A stretch of DNA of 64,000 nucleotides from Arthrobacter castelli DSM 16402 (lineage in GTDB: Bacteria > Actinomycetota > Actinomycetes > Actinomycetales > Micrococcaceae), in assembly GCF_000430705.1 (NCBI RefSeq), contig NZ_AUMN01000008.1, positions 124,001 to 188,000 of the forward strand, given 5' to 3'. Shown one piece after another: positions 7,874 to 17,291 of this stretch (positions within the stretch are counted from its first letter, which is position 1; each line of letters starts with the position of its first letter). The notes beneath the pieces were generated by a model that was given only the letters and a program-made list of their open reading frames with translations, was not told the origin of the DNA and did no database searches. Both the position numbers and the translations under genes were made by a program.

Positions 7874-9720
7874 CAATTACGGAACTGGAAGAAGTGCAGG
7901 AACCTGCGCCGTCCACCACGGTCGACCGCCAGGAACATCTCACAGCGTGTGTCTGGGCCGAAGCCAACCGCCGGTTGGTGGCCAAGGCCATTGCAGAGTT
8001 CTCCCATGAACGGCTGCTGGCCCCGGAGCAGGCGGACGAGCAGCGCTTGTTCCGGATCACCAGCGACGACGGCGGCACGGGGTACCGCTTCGAGGCAACC
8101 CGGCGTGCGTTGGACCATTGGGACATCGCCGGGGACAGTATCCAACGCCGCCGCGACGGGCAGAACCTGGAACCTGACGCGTTGGACTTCATGCTCGAAT
8201 TCCGCGGGCAGCTGGGGATTGCCGAGGACGTGCTTCCCGTCTACCTGGAGGAGATCAGCAGCACCCTCGCCGGCGCGGCCTACAAATTGCAAAACCCCGC
8301 CCCGGACTCAGCCGCACTCGCACGGGCAGGCGGCACGCCCGCGGCCGCTGCCCAACGCATCGAACGGGCCATGGCCGAGGGACATCCCTGCTTTGTGGCA
8401 AACAACGGCCGGTTGGGCTTCGGCGCCGGCGATTACAGGGCGTACGCGCCGGAGGCCGGAGCCGCCGTTCAGCTGGTGTGGATCGCCGTGCACCGGAGCC
8501 GGGCAGTCTTCACCTCCAGCCGCACCCTCGGCGAAGCGGAGCTGTACCGGAGCGAACTCGGGCCGCAGATGCTGGACGGCTTTGCCGCGCAGCTGGCATC
8601 GCAGGGCCTGGAGGCCCGCGACTACCTCTACATGCCGGTGCATCCGTGGCAGTGGGAGAACAAGCTGTCCATCACCTTCGCCGCCGAAGTCGCGCACCGG
8701 AACGTGGTCTGCCTCGGTGTTGGCGCGGACCGCTACCAGGCGCAACAGTCCATCCGCACGTTCTTCAATCTGGACGTGCCGCAGCGGTGCTACGTCAAGA
8801 CGTCACTGTCCGTGCTGAACATGGGATTCATGCGCGGGCTCTCCGCGGAATATATGAAGGCGACGCCGGCCATCAACGACTGGCTTCACCGACTGGTCGA
8901 AGCGGATGAGACCCTGCGGCGGTCCGGCTTCACCGTGCTGCGCGAGTTGGCCGCAGTCGGCTATCACAATGACTACTACGAAGCCGCGACGACGGCGGGC
9001 TCACCGTACCGGAAGATGCTGGCGGCCCTGTGGAGGGAGAGTCCGGCCGGGCAGCTGCGCGAGGGCGAGCAGCTGGCCACCATGGCCTCGCTGCTGCACC
9101 GCGACCGCAATGGCGTCCCGTTCGTCTCGGCGCTGATGGCCCAATCCGGGCTCTCGGCCAAGGAGTGGCTGGAGCACTACCTGCGCGCGTATCTGATGCC
9201 GCTGGTGCATTGCCTCTGTGCCTATGACCTGGCGTTTATGCCCCACGGGGAGAATATCATCCTGGTGCTCGACGACGGCGTCCCGGTCCGGGTGCTGATG
9301 AAGGACATTGGCGAGGAAATCGCGGTGATCGGCGACGGGATCGAACTGCCGGACGAAGTCAGCCGGATCAGGGTGGACGTTCCGTCTGAAGAGCAGGTGC
9401 TGACGATCTTCACCGATGTCTTCGATTCGTTCTTCCGCTTCCTCTCCGCAATCCTGGCCGGCGACGGGCAACTGTCCGAAGACGCTTTCTGGACGGCGGT
9501 GGCGAACTGCCTGCATCAGTACCGGGACGCATCCCCCGAAACGGCCGAAGCTTTTGACCGCCATGAGTTCTTCGCCGCCGGCTTTCCGCTGTCCTGCCTG
9601 AACCGGCTGCAGCTGAGGAACAACCGGGAAATGCTCGACCTGAACGACCCGTCCGGGTCACTGCAGCACGCCGGGCGGGTGGCCAACCCCATCGCCCGTT
9701 TTAGCGGTCAGGCCGCATGA
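7870..9720 (+). CDS. desD: NRPS-independent siderophore synthetase (IucA/IucC family, DesD type)
   Basis: This 616-residue NIS synthetase would join N-hydroxy-N-acyl-diamine units and close the macrocycle through acyl-adenylate chemistry. Diagnostic motifs are HPWQWENK near residue 258, KTSLSVLNMGF near 310 and HGEN at 459-462; these lie in the ATP and substrate pocket of the family. The C-terminal FhuF-like ferric-reductase domain region is also present. The GTG start overlaps desC by four bases and it ends the operon; the next gene is convergent. The ABCD set fits a trimeric hydroxamate such as a desferrioxamine, but product identity is inferred. No exporter, receptor or ferri-siderophore ABC importer gene is adjacent. 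Confidence 0.9.
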   Translation: MTITELEEVQEPAPSTTVDRQEHLTACVWAEANRRLVAKAIAEFSHERLLAPEQADEQRLFRITSDDGGTGYRFEATRRALDHWDIAGDSIQRRRDGQNLEPDALDFMLEFRGQLGIAEDVLPVYLEEISSTLAGAAYKLQNPAPDSAALARAGGTPAAAAQRIERAMAEGHPCFVANNGRLGFGAGDYRAYAPEAGAAVQLVWIAVHRSRAVFTSSRTLGEAELYRSELGPQMLDGFAAQLASQGLEARDYLYMPVHPWQWENKLSITFAAEVAHRNVVCLGVGADRYQAQQSIRTFFNLDVPQRCYVKTSLSVLNMGFMRGLSAEYMKATPAINDWLHRLVEADETLRRSGFTVLRELAAVGYHNDYYEAATTAGSPYRKMLAALWRESPAGQLREGEQLATMASLLHRDRNGVPFVSALMAQSGLSAKEWLEHYLRAYLMPLVHCLCAYDLAFMPHGENIILVLDDGVPVRVLMKDIGEEIAVIGDGIELPDEVSRIRVDVPSEEQVLTIFTDVFDSFFRFLSAILAGDGQLSEDAFWTAVANCLHQYRDASPETAEAFDRHEFFAAGFPLSCLNRLQLRNNREMLDLNDPSGSLQHAGRVANPIARFSGQAA

Positions 9721-9757
9721 AATGTGGCCGTCCCGCCCGGGCTTCGCCGGCGAAAGT

Positions 9758-10156
9758 TCAGGAGTAGTCGGCCTTCACCGCCAGCACCGGGCACGGCGCC
9801 TCCAGCAGGATCCGTTGTGCAGTGCTGCCCATGATCAGCTTGCCTACCGGCGTCCGGTGCCGCAGGCCGATCACGATCAGGTCGGCGTGGTACCGCTCGG
9901 CCGAATTGAGCACTTCTTCACCGGCGTCGATATCGCCCAGCTGTTGCACCAGGGTGTGTTCGACGCCCTCGGTCTTGAGCCTTTCGTCCAGGGCGGCGGA
10001 TTCCGAATCATCCACGTAGTTCTTGTCCGGATGGCTGCTTCCCCTCGAGGAGTTCACCACGATCAAGTGCACGGCGCGCTGCCGGGCCTCCTCGACTGCG
10101 CGGTTCAAGGCGGCGGTGCCCTCGGGAGTGGGGATATAGCCGACGACGACGCTCAT
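9758..10156 (-). CDS. Universal stress protein (UspA domain)
   Basis: The 132-residue protein is a single UspA domain. It has the N-terminal strand VVVGYIPTPEG and the ATP-binding pattern G-x2-G-x9-G-(S/T) in a recognisable though altered form near the C-terminus (GLRHRTPVGKLIMGST, about residues 97-112), followed by CPVLAVKA. It is probably a cytoplasmic dimer that binds nucleotide under stress. An SD-like GGAGCAAC lies directly upstream of the ATG. It follows an APC permease gene in the same direction with about 70 bases between, so co-transcription is possible; USP domains are commonly linked to transporters. Confidence 0.85.
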   Translation of the reverse strand: MSVVVGYIPTPEGTAALNRAVEEARQRAVHLIVVNSSRGSSHPDKNYVDDSESAALDERLKTEGVEHTLVQQLGDIDAGEEVLNSAERYHADLIVIGLRHRTPVGKLIMGSTAQRILLEAPCPVLAVKADYS

Positions 10157-10225
10157 AGTTGCTCCTCTATTGTTCCGTAGGTGCGTTCATGCTGCCGCCC
10201 GGGTGCTGCCGGGTGCCTATCGGTG

Positions 10226-11647
10226 CTACTCTCTGAGGTCTTCGGGGCTGCGGAAGCGGGTCTTCTTGGCGCGCACTCCGCGGTTCCAGAACCAGGTGAT
10301 GGCCCACAGTACGACCCCCAGGGCGAGCATCACCCCGGCGATCCGGTACTCGATGGGGTCTTGCGCCCACGGACCAACCAGGAAGGCACAGGTCAGTGCC
10401 CCAATGTAGGGGAGCACCGTCGGCGCGCGGAAATGTTCGCGGTCCACCGGGAAGCGGCGCAGCACGATGGCGGCGATGTTGACCACGGTGAACACCGCGA
10501 GCAGCAGCAAAGCCGTCGTTCCGCCCAGCGCACTGACCGTTTCGGCGCCCATGAAGTTGGTGACGGTGATGATCAGACCGAACGCGATCAGCGTGGTAAA
10601 GATGATCGAGCTCCACGGCGACCGCCGTCCCGGAAGCACCTTGCCCAGCGAGCGGGGGAGGACGTCCTGCTTGGCCATCCCGTAGATCAGGCGGCTGGCC
10701 ATCATCATATTGATCAGCGCCGTATTGGCTACGGCGAACATCGACATGAAGGGGTAGATGGCGTCGATCGGGATTCCGGGTGCGCCCACCTGCACTACCT
10801 CGAGCAGCGGCGTCGGGCTATCCTCGAGGCGGCCCACCGGAACGATCGCGACGGCGGCAATGGAGACCAGCACATAGACCAGTGCGGTAATACTGAGCCC
10901 GGTGAGCATCACTTTCGGGAACGTCTTGACCGGGTCTTTGGTCTCTTCGGCCATATTCACCGAGTCTTCGAACCCGACCATGGAGAAGAACGCCAGCGAT
11001 GTAGCAGCCGTCAGCGCGAGGAACACCGTTTTGTCGCCGGAGGTCTCGAATACCATCACCCGGCCGAAGTCCACGTTGCCTTGGGCCATCGCCCAGAAGC
11101 CGACGAGGATCACGATCAGCAGCCCGGTCAGCTCGATCAGTGTCAGCACCACGTTGAGCTTGAGGCTCTCGCCGACACCTCTCAGGTTGATCACTGCCAA
11201 CAACCCGAGGAAGACGACGGCGATCATCGTCACCCCGAATTGCCCCCAGTCGAGGTTGAAACCAACAATGAAGTTTTCGGCCAGGAACTTCGACGCCGTT
11301 GAGGCCGAGGTGATGCCCGAGCTCAAGACCGCGAAGGTGACCAGGAAGGTCACGAAGTGAATACCGAACGCCTTGTGGGTATACAGCGCGGCGCCGGCGG
11401 CCTGCGGGTATTTAGTCACCAGTTCCAGGTAGGAGAAGGCGGTGACGGTGGCGACGGCGAAGGCCAGCAGCACCGGCGCCCATGCCGCACCGCCGATTTC
11501 GCCGGCCACATCACCGGTGAGCGCGTACACGCCGGTGCCGAGGATGTCCCCGACAATGAACAGCAGCAGCAGCTTGAAGCCAAGCGCCTTCTTCAGCTCC
11601 GGCTCCGGCTGCCCGGGTCCTTGCTTGGTGTCTGTGGGGTTGCCCAT
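10226..11647 (-). CDS. APC family amino acid permease
   Basis: This roughly 473-residue integral membrane protein has about 12 hydrophobic helices and the features of the amino acid-polyamine-organocation superfamily. These include the TM1 segment GDILGTGVYALTG, with its Gly-rich break for substrate binding, and the consensus region SMVGFEDSVNMAEETKDP in the middle. It probably imports an amino acid or organic cation by proton symport; the substrate is unknown. The start region reads TTG-ATG-ATG behind GGAG at 11654-11657. The third codon (11647) has the best spacing of 6 bases; 11650 is possible. A perfect palindrome at 11700-11719 overlaps its promoter region, so a local repressor probably controls it. 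Confidence 0.85.
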   Translation of the reverse strand: MGNPTDTKQGPGQPEPELKKALGFKLLLLFIVGDILGTGVYALTGDVAGEIGGAAWAPVLLAFAVATVTAFSYLELVTKYPQAAGAALYTHKAFGIHFVTFLVTFAVLSSGITSASTASKFLAENFIVGFNLDWGQFGVTMIAVVFLGLLAVINLRGVGESLKLNVVLTLIELTGLLIVILVGFWAMAQGNVDFGRVMVFETSGDKTVFLALTAATSLAFFSMVGFEDSVNMAEETKDPVKTFPKVMLTGLSITALVYVLVSIAAVAIVPVGRLEDSPTPLLEVVQVGAPGIPIDAIYPFMSMFAVANTALINMMMASRLIYGMAKQDVLPRSLGKVLPGRRSPWSSIIFTTLIAFGLIITVTNFMGAETVSALGGTTALLLLAVFTVVNIAAIVLRRFPVDREHFRAPTVLPYIGALTCAFLVGPWAQDPIEYRIAGVMLALGVVLWAITWFWNRGVRAKKTRFRSPEDLRE

Positions 11648-11699
11648 CATCAACTCCGTCCGGGGAATCGTCGCATCATCGTCGCCCAGAATATCATCG

Positions 11700-11719
11700 A
11701 TAGTAAGCTGCGTTACTAT
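11700..11719. promoter_or_regulatory. 20-bp palindromic operator candidate upstream of the APC permease
   Basis: ATAGTAA and TTACTAT form a perfect inverted repeat separated by GCTGCG. On the permease strand, candidate -10 hexamers (TACTAT within the repeat and TATTCT about 10 bases further on) overlap or adjoin it. The regulator is not identifiable here. Confidence 0.5.
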
Positions 11720-11803
11720 TATTGGCGGATGAGGCCACGACGCGGCGGATGGTGGAGAGTCCGGGCGGCGCCGGTCTCCGTCAAAGCCGGAACGGGCACC
11801 TGA

Positions 11804-11880
<77 letters not shown>

Positions 11881-11964
11881 AAGGTCGCTGCGATCAACGC
11901 AACCTCTCAAGAATAGCCGAGATTGCGGCCAACTTAAAACTCGCGCCAAACATGTGCGCAGCGA

Positions 11965-13773
11965 TCAGACCAAAGAGTCCTCCCACGCCTGGTTGAGCGC
12001 TGCGAACCGGCCGTTACCGGCGATCAATTCGTCCGGGGTTCCGTCCTCGGCCACCTTGCCGTCGTGGACCACCAGGACCCGGTCGGCGATCTTCACGGTG
12101 GTCAGCCGGTGGGCAATAATCAGCGCCGTCCGGTTGCCCAGCAGAGTCTGCAGGCCGCGCTGGACCAGCCGCTCGCTGGGAATATCCAGCGACGACGTCG
12201 CCTCGTCCAGGATCAGCACCGCCGGGTCGGCCAGGAACGCCCGGGCGAAGGAAATCAGCTGCCGCTGGCCGGACGAAACCCGGCCACCACGTTTGTTCAC
12301 ATCCGTGTCGTACCCCTCGGGCAGGGCCCGGATGAATTCATCGGCGCCCACCGCCGTCGCCGCCGCTTCGATATCGGCCTGCGACGCTCCTGGATTTCCC
12401 AGGGCGATATTCTCGGCGACGGTGCCGCTGAACAGGAAGGCCTCCTGGGTGACCATGACGACGGCGCGGCGCAGGTCGGTGCCGGACAGATCCTTCAGGT
12501 CGACCCCGTCCAAGGTCAGTTGGCCGGAGGAGACGTCGTAGAAGCGGGCGATCAGTTTGGCCAGCGTCGACTTGCCGGCCCCGGTCTGCCCGACCAGGGC
12601 GATAGTCTGCCCGGCAGGAATGTCCAGCGACATTTGAGGCAGCACCACCGGACCGTCTCCGTAGTGGAACTCGACGTCGTCGAACTTAATGTGACCGGCA
12701 GCGCCGGACAGCGCCACTGGATTCTTCGGCGCCCGCACGCTCGGCACTTCCTCCAGCAGTCCGGATACCTTCTCCAAGGCGGCCGAGGCGGACTGGAAGG
12801 AGTTGTAGAACATGGCCATCTGGTCCACCGGCTGGAAGAAGCGCTTGGTGTACAGCAGCAGTGCGAGCAGCACGCCGACCTCGAGGCCGCCGTCGAGCAC
12901 CCGGAAGCCGCCGGCGAGCAGCACCAGAGCCACAGTGACGTTTCCGATCAGCACCAGCCCGGGCTGGAAGATGCCGTTCAGGTTGATGCTGCGGACTGTC
13001 ACCGTGCGGTAGTCCTCCGCCAGCTCCTCATACCGTGAGGCGTTGACCTTCTCGCGGCGGAACGCCTTGACCGCCCGGATGCCGGTCATGGTTTCGATGA
13101 AGTGCACAATCAGCCGTGCGGAGGCGACCCGGGAGGCGCGGTAGGCGACCTGCGACCGCTTTTGGTACCAGCGGGTGAGGAACCACATGGGGAGGGCGGC
13201 GAGCATGATCAGCAGCCCGGTCTGCCAGTCCATCAGGAACACCGAAATGGCCGTGAAGGTCATGTACATCGCCCCGGAGACGAGCGAGTTGACCCCGTTG
13301 TCCAGCAGTTCCCGCAGTGCCTCCAGATCGGAGGTCTGCCGGGAGATGATCCGGCCCGAGGTGTACTTCTCGTGGAACTCCAGGCTGAGCCGCTGGGTAT
13401 GGCGGAAGACGCGGCGGCGCAGGTCCAGCAGCATGGTCTGGGCCAGCCGTGCCGTGGCGTTGATGTAGCTGGCGGTGAGCACTCCGACGGCGACCGCGGC
13501 GAGGGCGTAGCCCGCCCCCGCCATGACCAGGGGAAGATTATCGCCCGCGCGCAGGGCAGGCAGCGCATGGTCGATACCGAAGGCGATGATCGCCGGGCCC
13601 GCGACCCGCGCAGCCTGGGACAGCGCTACGAGGATGATGGTCAGGATGAACTTGGCGCGGACGGGCCGGATCATGGAGCCGAGCAGGCGCAGCGAACGAC
13701 GCCGGACCTGCCGGCTGCGGCCCTTGTCCAGCAGGAAGTTGTCCTCGTCCTGCACGCCGCTGTAGGTACTCAT
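11965..13773 (-). CDS. ABC exporter half-transporter, subunit with catalytic Walker B Glu
   Basis: This 602-residue protein is a type IV ABC exporter half: six N-terminal membrane helices (roughly 45-330) fused to an ATPase domain. Walker A is GQTGAGKST, Walker B is [10 protein letters not shown] with the normal catalytic Glu, and the H-loop is AHRLTTV. The signature is VSSGQ instead of LSGGQ. Its gene overlaps the preceding half-transporter gene by four bases (ATGA), so the two form a heterodimer. The altered signature faces the partner's Walker A/B site, which also has an altered residue. Similar pairs (LmrCD, BmrCD, TM287/288) export drugs or lipids; the substrate here is unknown. Confidence 0.88.
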   Translation of the reverse strand: MSTYSGVQDEDNFLLDKGRSRQVRRRSLRLLGSMIRPVRAKFILTIILVALSQAARVAGPAIIAFGIDHALPALRAGDNLPLVMAGAGYALAAVAVGVLTASYINATARLAQTMLLDLRRRVFRHTQRLSLEFHEKYTSGRIISRQTSDLEALRELLDNGVNSLVSGAMYMTFTAISVFLMDWQTGLLIMLAALPMWFLTRWYQKRSQVAYRASRVASARLIVHFIETMTGIRAVKAFRREKVNASRYEELAEDYRTVTVRSINLNGIFQPGLVLIGNVTVALVLLAGGFRVLDGGLEVGVLLALLLYTKRFFQPVDQMAMFYNSFQSASAALEKVSGLLEEVPSVRAPKNPVALSGAAGHIKFDDVEFHYGDGPVVLPQMSLDIPAGQTIALVGQTGAGKSTLAKLIARFYDVSSGQLTLDGVDLKDLSGTDLRRAVVMVTQEAFLFSGTVAENIALGNPGASQADIEAAATAVGADEFIRALPEGYDTDVNKRGGRVSSGQRQLISFARAFLADPAVLILDEATSSLDIPSERLVQRGLQTLLGNRTALIIAHRLTTVKIADRVLVVHDGKVAEDGTPDELIAGNGRFAALNQAWEDSLV

Positions 13774-15563
13774 GACAGCACCTCGTCCGGGTCCTGGCCG
13801 GCCGTTTCTTCATCGTCCAGACTGGTGATGATGTACCGGTAATGTTCGTTGGTGGCCAGCAGTTGGGCGTGAGGGCCGACGGCGTTGATGGCGCCGTGCT
13901 GCAGCACCGCCACCCGGTCGGCGAGGGCCACTGTGGAGGAACGGTGGGCCACAATCAACGTGGTGGTTCCTTCCAGTACCTGGCGAAGCCGTTCGGTGAC
14001 CAGTTCCTCGGTTCCCACGTCCAGGGCGGACAATGGGTCATCGAGCACCAGCACCTTGGGCTTGGCGGCAATCGCGCGGGCCAGTGCGATGCGCTGCCGC
14101 TGCCCCCCGGAGAGGCTGAGTCCTTCCTCGCCGATCAAGGTGTCGACGCCGTCGGGCAGTTCGTAGGCGAAATGCGCCTGGGCGACGTCGAGGGCTTCGG
14201 CGAGGGCCTCATCGCCTTGTTCGCCGGCTCCGAGCAACACGTTGTCCCGCACCGACGAGGAAAACAGGGTGGTGTCTTCGAACGCCACGGCGACATGGGA
14301 GCGGATGTCCGACGTGCTGAACTGCCGCAGGTCCGTCCCGTCAAACCTGATACTGCCGCCGGTGACGTCGTGCAGCCTGGCGACGAGCTGCAGCAGGGTG
14401 CTCTTGCCGGAGCCGGTGATGCCCACCAGGGCCATGGTTTCGCCGGGCTTCAGGGTCAGGCCGACCCCGTTGAGCAGGTCCATGCCGGCGGCCGGGGTGT
14501 CGGGGAACTTGAAGTGCACGTTGTCGAATTCCACGGCGCCGCTCAGGTGCTTCACCGGGCGGGGGTGTTCGGGCTCGGTGATGCTGCTGGTCTCGTCCAT
14601 CACCTCGAAGTGGCGGTCGATGGCGGTTTTTGCCGTCAGCGTCATCGCCATCAGCGGGCCAAGCGATTCCACCGGAGCAGCCACCACCGCTGCCGTGGCG
14701 AAGAAGGAGACCAGGGCGCCGATGGTGAGCTGGCCGTCGGCAACTGAGAGTACGCCGACCACCAGGGCCAGCCCGAGGGCCAGTTCGGGAATCATGCTCA
14801 CAATCAGCGACACCGTTGCCAGTGAGCGTGCCTTGCGGATCTCGGTGGCGCGCAGCTCTTCGGCCTGCTCGGTGAAGCTGTCCAGCGCCTGCCGGCCCCG
14901 TCCGAAGGCCTTGAGCACCCGGATGCCGTGCACCGACTCCTCGACCGTGGTGGCCAAGTCTCCGGTCTGGTCCTGGCTCAGGCGGGAGACAATGCGGTAG
15001 TGGGTGCGGAAACGGAAACCGTAGAGCACGATCGGAACCGAGGCGACGAGGAAGATCAACCCGAGCCGCCAGCTGGTGATCAGCATCAGGGTAATGCCGA
15101 TCAGAATGGTCAGGGCGACCACCACCAGCATGATCATCCCGAAGGCCAGCCAGCGACGGATCAGGTTCAGGTCGGTCATCGCCCGCGACAGCAGCTGCCC
15201 GGAGCCCCAACGGTCGTGGAAGGCAACTGTCATGTCCTGCACATGCCGGTACAACGAAACCCGCATCTGGTTCTCCACCGTGGTGGCCGGCCGGATCACG
15301 AACTGCCGCCGCAGCGCGATGAATACGGCTTCGAGGGCGCCAAGGACGAGGACCACGGCGACGGCCGCCCACACGGCGCCGCCGTCGCCGTCGACCTTAA
15401 GGGTTTCATTGACCAGGGCCCCCAGGACCTGGGGGATGGCCAAGGCCATCAGGCTTGCGCCCAGCGCGCACACCAGTCCCCGTGCCAGACGGGGCAGGAT
15501 CGGTTTTGCATGCGGGTAAAGACGCCCGATGGACTCGGTCAACGAAGTCTGCTGCTGGGGCAT
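13770..15563 (-). CDS. ABC exporter half-transporter, subunit with Asp in place of the Walker B Glu
   Basis: The 597-residue protein has an N-terminal six-helix membrane domain and a C-terminal ATPase domain with Walker [10 protein letters not shown], a canonical LSGGQRQR signature and H-loop AHRSSTV. Walker B reads [12 protein letters not shown], so the catalytic Glu position is Asp. This Glu to Asp change marks the degenerate ATP site of heterodimeric exporters. It is the upstream gene of the pair; the ATG at 15563 follows a purine-rich AAGAGATGAG stretch. Expression is divergent from the MFS gene at 15733. Confidence 0.88.
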   Translation of the reverse strand: MPQQQTSLTESIGRLYPHAKPILPRLARGLVCALGASLMALAIPQVLGALVNETLKVDGDGGAVWAAVAVVLVLGALEAVFIALRRQFVIRPATTVENQMRVSLYRHVQDMTVAFHDRWGSGQLLSRAMTDLNLIRRWLAFGMIMLVVVALTILIGITLMLITSWRLGLIFLVASVPIVLYGFRFRTHYRIVSRLSQDQTGDLATTVEESVHGIRVLKAFGRGRQALDSFTEQAEELRATEIRKARSLATVSLIVSMIPELALGLALVVGVLSVADGQLTIGALVSFFATAAVVAAPVESLGPLMAMTLTAKTAIDRHFEVMDETSSITEPEHPRPVKHLSGAVEFDNVHFKFPDTPAAGMDLLNGVGLTLKPGETMALVGITGSGKSTLLQLVARLHDVTGGSIRFDGTDLRQFSTSDIRSHVAVAFEDTTLFSSSVRDNVLLGAGEQGDEALAEALDVAQAHFAYELPDGVDTLIGEEGLSLSGGQRQRIALARAIAAKPKVLVLDDPLSALDVGTEELVTERLRQVLEGTTTLIVAHRSSTVALADRVAVLQHGAINAVGPHAQLLATNEHYRYIITSLDDEETAGQDPDEVLS

Positions 15564-15697
15564 CTCATCTCTTCGGCTCGTCGGTGGGGCGGCTATCCGC
15601 TACCCATCTTAGAACCGGTCCGCCGTCACTCCACACGCTATTCATCCCGAGGTCCCCGACGGCGCCACCTGGGCGGCTCGTGGCGTCAGATGATTCG

Positions 15698-15726
15698 TTG
15701 ACTGGATAACGCGATTGTAATAGATT
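15698..15726 (+). promoter_or_regulatory. Promoter of the MFS gene (TTGACT-17-TAGATT), leaderless
   Basis: TTGACT at 15698-15703 and TAGATT at 15721-15726 are separated by 17 bases, close to the primary sigma consensus. Six bases then separate the -10 from the ATG at 15733, so the message should start at the start codon. GATTG occurs twice within 15 bases around the -10. Confidence 0.7.
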
Positions 15727-15732
15727 GCTAGC

Positions 15733-17130
15733 ATGCGAGCATCCGGGGATGATACCGACACAGAGACCAAGCCATCCCTTCGCGCCCTGTTCCACAGCCA
15801 GCTCGGAGCATTGGCTCTGGCCCTGTTGGCCGTGGAGCTGCTTGCCGGAATGCAGGCATATTTGACGACGACGATTACGCCGTTGATCGCTGCCGAACTG
15901 AATGGTCAGCGGTTTTATGGGCTGGTCGTCGGCGCGGAGCAAGTCGGCATGTTCCTGACGATGGCCCTGGGGGTATTCCTGCTCAGCCGTTACTCGGCAG
16001 CTCGATTATTGGTGTGGCTCACCGGTGTGACTGCCATTGGCGCACTGGTGGGTGCGGCTGCACCGACGATGGGTATCTATGCCGTTGGCCGCTTGATCAG
16101 CGGGATGGCCGCCGGGGCGCTGGCCACCGTTTCCATGGGGGCGATTGTGGTGTCCATGCCGAAGTCGTGGCGGCAACTGGTTCTGGCCGGCTTCTCTGCG
16201 ATGTGGGTCGTTACATCCATTGTCGGGCCTGTCTACGCAGCGTGGATCTCTGCCGTCCTGAGTTGGCGTTGGGCGATGGTGCTCTACCTGCCATTGCTCT
16301 TTATGGCCAGGGCGCTCATTGCCCGCAGGCTCCCCGACATTCCACCCGCCAGGGACGGTCGGCGCCTTGATGTTGCGTCGTCCTTAATGCTCGCCAGCGG
16401 GATCGCACTGATCTCGCTGCTTGCCAACGCCGGCCCCTGGTGGCCGTTAGTCGCCGTAGCCGGCTTCGTTCTGACCGTCAGTGCTGCCGTTCGGCTCCTT
16501 CCAGCCGGGGTGTTCCGTTTGCGCCCAGGGCGTCCGAGTGCGATTGTATTGCTGGGTATTTTGTGTGGCGTGTATTTCGGGCTCAGCGCCGTGGTGGCGA
16601 TCCTTGCACACGACGTACTGGATTTCGCAGCGGGCCGGATCGGTCTCCTCCTGACCGTTGGCGGCTTGGCGTGGGCCGTTACCGGGTTGATCTGTGGCCG
16701 GTATCCTGCCGTCACCGATCTCAGCTTCCGGGTCCGGGCCGATGGAGGCACACTCCTGCTTCTCGTCGGGATCAGCACAATGGCTTTCGCTCTGTTGGAT
16801 GGCTTGCGTGTGGGGGCGGCGGTAATGTTTCATTGCGGTTGGTTCCTGTGCGGCACCGGTATGGGGCTGATATATCTCGACACCATCAATCGTGTCGTGG
16901 AACAGCCGGCGCGCCCGGACCACATCTCCCCGTCCACTGCAGCATCAGCCACAATCTTCGTTGAAGCGATCACCACCGCGGCTATATCCGCGGCCGCTGC
17001 AGCGGGACTGGCAGCAATTCTTACGTCCAGCACCACCGGAGCCGGGCCCCATATAGTCCTCCTGGCGCTCGGAGCCGGAGCCGCCACCAGGTTTGTCGTG
17101 ATCGGACGAGTCACCGCAAGTCCCTATTAG
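15733..17130 (+). CDS. MFS transporter (drug/metabolite efflux type)
   Basis: The 465-residue membrane protein has about 13-14 hydrophobic segments and the MFS pattern. A conserved Gly-rich region in the first half (VGRLISGMAAGALATVSMG) resembles motif C-like stretches of efflux pumps, and the N-terminal helix ends in a short charged cytoplasmic N-terminus. The absence of a sugar-transporter signature makes efflux or small-molecule export more likely than sugar uptake. The start at 15733 is fixed by a consensus promoter six bases upstream. It is divergent from the ABC exporter pair and followed by an intergenic region with several inverted repeats. Substrate unknown. Confidence 0.75.
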   Translation: MRASGDDTDTETKPSLRALFHSQLGALALALLAVELLAGMQAYLTTTITPLIAAELNGQRFYGLVVGAEQVGMFLTMALGVFLLSRYSAARLLVWLTGVTAIGALVGAAAPTMGIYAVGRLISGMAAGALATVSMGAIVVSMPKSWRQLVLAGFSAMWVVTSIVGPVYAAWISAVLSWRWAMVLYLPLLFMARALIARRLPDIPPARDGRRLDVASSLMLASGIALISLLANAGPWWPLVAVAGFVLTVSAAVRLLPAGVFRLRPGRPSAIVLLGILCGVYFGLSAVVAILAHDVLDFAAGRIGLLLTVGGLAWAVTGLICGRYPAVTDLSFRVRADGGTLLLLVGISTMAFALLDGLRVGAAVMFHCGWFLCGTGMGLIYLDTINRVVEQPARPDHISPSTAASATIFVEAITTAAISAAAAAGLAAILTSSTTGAGPHIVLLALGAGAATRFVVIGRVTASPY

Positions 17131-17140
17131 ACGCGTCCCG

Positions 17141-17172
17141 TAAGTCGGACCTCCACCGGACAGTGCGACTTA
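17141..17172. repeat. Inverted repeat TAAGTCG/CGACTTA downstream of the MFS gene
   Basis: TAAGTCG at 17141-17147 and CGACTTA at 17166-17172 are perfect complements across an 18-base loop. No T-run follows, so it does not look like a classic intrinsic terminator. The right arm is part of a 14-mer, ACAGTGCGACTTAT, that recurs imperfectly at 17237-17250 (12 of 14 identical). Confidence 0.45.
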
Positions 17173-17248
17173 TTGGCATCCCAAGTTCGTTTGATGACCC
17201 GTATGCGTCGACGAAGAAGTGTGAATGGGATGTCGAACAGTGTCACTT

Positions 17249-17271
17249 ATACGGACCGATACTGTCCGCAT
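17249..17271. promoter_or_regulatory. Imperfect palindrome at the promoter of the DinB-like gene
   Basis: ATACGGAC and GTCCGCAT (7 of 8 complementary) are separated by 7 bases and lie just upstream of the -10 box. This is the size and position of a TetR-type operator, but no regulator is adjacent. Confidence 0.4.
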
Positions 17272-17278
17272 TACTTAA

Positions 17279-17284
17279 TATAGT
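17279..17284 (+). promoter_or_regulatory. -10 box of leaderless DinB-like gene
   Basis: TATAGT is followed by 7 bases and the ATG at 17292. An overlapping TAATAT at 17276-17281 is an alternative. Confidence 0.55.
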
Positions 17285-17291
17285 CGGTGGC

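Noticed and set aside
10181-11302. Plus-strand frame of 373 codons opposite the APC permease
   Set aside because: His/Asp/Arg-rich antisense translation of a permease and no start signal.
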